NCBI RefSeq assembly: GCF_036324505.1 | Contig: NC_086363.1 | Span: forward strand, 6,204,655 to 6,268,654 | DNA from: Eleginops maclovinus | Taxonomy: Eukaryota > Chordata > Actinopteri > Perciformes > Eleginopidae | DNA: 64,000 bases | Direction of reading: 5' to 3' | Part shown: piece after piece, positions 61,070 to 64,000 of the stretch | Position numbering within the stretch: the stretch's first letter is position 1 | Layout: each line of letters starts with the position of its first letter | The notes under the pieces: model-generated | What the model saw: the letters and a program-made list of their open reading frames with translations, nothing else | Told to the model about the DNA's origin: nothing | Databases searched by the model: none | Program-made: the position numbers and the translations under genes

Positions 61070-64000
61070 GACCCCCCCGTCCTAGAAACAGTTGCTATTT
61101 AGACGTGATTAGCGACGAGTGCAGAGAGAGTCATTGTTATTTATATTGTGTCATCCCTGTGTTTGCTTCAAAGGTTGAGGGCAGCGGGTATTTCTGATAA
61201 GTTGCTCCACTCGAGGGTCACGGCGCAGAAGTTTGATTTATAACCTCAAAGAAGACATTTAATAAACAGACACTCACTGGGGGCGAGGGGTATAAATATC
61301 ACAAGACATCATCCAATACCCTCAGAAGAGTAAATCCATCCATGTGTGTGATGTGCTTCCATTCTGGGATAAGGTCAGAAGTAAATTGGGCTCCCACTGC
61401 AGGGAGAATGACAATATTTGCTATTCTTGAGATCATTATCTCAGATTTCATCAGAGCATGAGGTAAACCAAAACTCCAAGAGAACACGGTGTCACTCTGC
61501 GCATACATCGACCAAGATTAGTGTCGCTCCATCACTGACTCTATGCACCATAAGAGTATACGTGAGCAAGTGAGAGCGAATGTTTAAATTTTCTGATGGT
61601 TAACTAAACAATATTTGGTTGTTGCTAAGTGACCGTGAGGATGATTCAACCTTCCTCAGGCGGAGGGACATGCCAACGTGAATGAATAATACTGAGCAGA
61701 CTGGCCCAACTCAGAAGAAAACAGGGTTGTTATGAGTTCAGTGATGTAGCTGTTATTGTTCGCTGTAAACTGAACTTCTCCCGGTAATCAGTCACAGCCG
61801 CTGGCCTCCAACACAGGCCACACTTAAAGGAGACATGTGTCCTTTTAGCACATGATTATTTTAGTTTAATTTCCACATGACAACAACCATCAGCTAGTCT
61901 CAGTCGTTCTCAATCTTCAGCTGGAACTGCCCAGGGGGTGGTGAGTGGGCATCACAAGATGAAATGTTAAAAATGGTGTGTTTTGTTTAACACATAGATA
62001 GTACATTGATGATTGATCTAATTTATATTTTTTCTGTGATTTTAGACAGCTTTGGTGTGTCTTAAGGTGTCATTAAAGGTTAAAGTGTTGAAAATAATGT
62101 GAAAATGTCAGCTGTGGTAAAAACCTGAGTTGTAATTTGAAGTGTCAAGCAACCATGTTTTTTCCCTTTGCGATCAACTCGGATCAACTCAATCACACCA
62201 CATTGTAAATTAACATGGTTTTTTTTCAGAATATTACCTTTCCCTGGCGTACCATGGGGTAACAGCGTCATAATATTCCTTGTTAAATAAAGGTCAACTT
62301 TTAATCTCTTGTATAATGCGTTTTTAAAGTAATTTCATCGACAAAGTTCTTAATTAAGGCTATGTTGTCCAGTATCAACGCATGTAACAACAACTAACAT
62401 ATGATCTCTTATTGCAATCTTATTTCATACAGTATGTTTTTGAAATGGAGATAAAATTACTTCTCTGTTTACATGTCAGGTTCAGTCACAGATGCTATCA
62501 GATCTTATGTCACAGAGTATTTTGTTTTCTCACCATGTGCTTGCCTACAAGCTCCAAGTGCTTACACGAATTCAGACAAGAAATGGTATTTCGATCCAGT
62601 AAATCGCAAAACAAACGAAGACATGGTGCGACAGTTTTTCAGAGGGAGGCACCATAATGCTTCGACAGAATGGGCCAACATTATTTTTATATCTTTTCTT
62701 GGGCTCTGAAACCTTGGACTGTTTGTACAGAGAAAATGAAACAGCCTGAGCACTACTGATGAAAAGAACGTTACTTTCCAAAACCGTGTCGGTCCTCGGT
62801 TAAGGTCTTGCTTTAAGTAGCCTAATTAAAATGATTTTTAAAAGAGCAACCAAGCAGGTTTCAAAAGGTGAGACATGTTTGAAGCTGTGTGTTTTTGTGC
62901 TACGGATTAACAGAGTGGTGACTGATAAATATTCAGAAAGTAAAGGGGAATAGGTCGACAGGCTGTTGAATATTTGGCAGCGTCCCTCCTCGCCATCGCT
63001 GGACATGTTGCTTTTCAAGCTGTTGAGTCTGCAGTTGGCCCATCTGTGCCATTCCCTTAGAAACCATCAGTAGCAACATTTGTCCATTTCTGAAATCCTC
63101 AGCATTGAATAAGAAATGAAGTTAATGCCAGATGGGAAAGACTGCGCAAGGGGGCCGTTTTTGCATATTAAAAACTGAAAAGAGCGATTAGTAAATGGGC
63201 TACTTAGTATGTCAAACACCCATCTCCAGGGTGTATGACACCTTGTTTTCAAGGTTACATGAGGTTGAGATCTTCCTGTGCTGCTCTGAATGTAGCATTG
63301 AGTGTTCAACTCGCTGTAGAAAGGAAGTGGTTTGAGTCTTTCATCTGGGCCAGCGAACACCACACCATCAGTCATATTTTCCATATAGAACAAGTTAAAA
63401 ACCCCACTTGACTGTTTTACATCAAAGTTTGACATTATCTCATATCATGTGTGTGATCTTTAAGCAGATACACAAAACCGCACTTTGTCATGGTTTCCAT
63501 GAGCTGACATTTATAAAGAAACAGAGGCGGCTCAGTTCAAGACCTCGTAAAATGGTGAGAATGGTTGTAAAACAAGTTTTTCTACTCAAATTCAGCATTA
63601 CAAATTAAATTAAGAAAGGCTTATAAACATCTGTTCACCTTTCATCAGCAATTTAAAATACACCTGCTGCCAGCTTCCTGTGACAACAGAGGTGAATGAT
63701 TACTGGTAATAATGTAATTTTGGCATCATTCCATTTAAAAGAAAAAGGAAATAAGGATGAAATAATCAAAACAACAACAAATAAAGAATATTCCACTTCA
63801 AAATGCATTCAGGGCTCCATGTACAGTCTGATGGCGAACTAGAGGATGATAGATTTATGGATGGATGGATGGATGTTAGACATTGTGGCTAATTTAACTT
63901 AATAATCAAAAGATAAAACGTTCATATTTACTCGTATGTTTCAACGCTAGTTCTCTCCAGCAATTAGAAGTAATTCTGTCCCCTAAAAAAGGACTTTTTT
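61070..64000. other. Intergenic, no gene seen
   Basis: I see no supported coding exon. A segment at about 61,130-61,290 is less AT-rich and repeat-free and might be conserved. A (GGAT)n tract lies at 63856-63875. Open frames near 62,412-62,709 and 63,067-63,435 have no recognisable domain. Confidence 0.4.

Overview
This is nuclear DNA of a ray-finned (teleost) fish. The coding regions are short exons with GT/AG introns. The proteins read as clear orthologues of human genes. The non-coding DNA holds fish-type repeats: a BEL/Pao LTR element, a Tc1-like transposon and long CA tracts. I see no bacterial, phage or CRISPR-like features and no wholly new multi-gene system. The interest lies in gene structure, in how genes share promoters and in mobile-element insertions.

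Layout. 1-3083 (+): the last coding exon of TMEM151B; its first exon lies outside the window or was not found. 3084-7692: 3' flank with repeats. 7693-11205 (-): TCTE1/DRC5, a ciliary dynein-regulator subunit, in four coding exons with an X-box-like ciliary promoter site near its non-coding first exon. 14339-22737 (-): RNF8, the FHA-RING DNA-damage ubiquitin ligase. I assign its terminal exon to 14339-14541, separated from the rest by an intron of about 5.4 kb that received a 3.66 kb BEL/Pao element (15618-19281, 5-bp target duplication). 23720-27400 (+): AIDA, head to head with RNF8. 29866-44416 (-): MIA3/TANGO1, collagen-export receptor of ER exit sites, 28 coding exons for the long form plus an alternative first exon for a short form without the luminal part. 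AIDA and MIA3 are tail to tail, with polyA signals about 100 bp apart. 46327-49565 (+): TAF1A, an SL1 subunit for RNA polymerase I, head to head with MIA3. 49566-64000: a gene-free tail with several repeat families, one almost intact Tc1-like transposon (58087-59687) and a few exon-like or conserved-looking stretches.

The genes do not form one pathway. From general knowledge of human gene order, TMEM151B, TCTE1 and RNF8 lie on 6p21 and AIDA, MIA3 and TAF1A on 1q41, so the RNF8/AIDA boundary is a junction between two ancestral blocks. Exon boundaries were read by eye from splice signals and checked by summing exon lengths. The reading frame closes for TCTE1 (450 aa), RNF8 (525 aa), AIDA (304 aa), MIA3 (1775 aa long, 830 aa short) and TAF1A (426 aa). 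No database search was run; orthologue names rest on recognised protein sequence.
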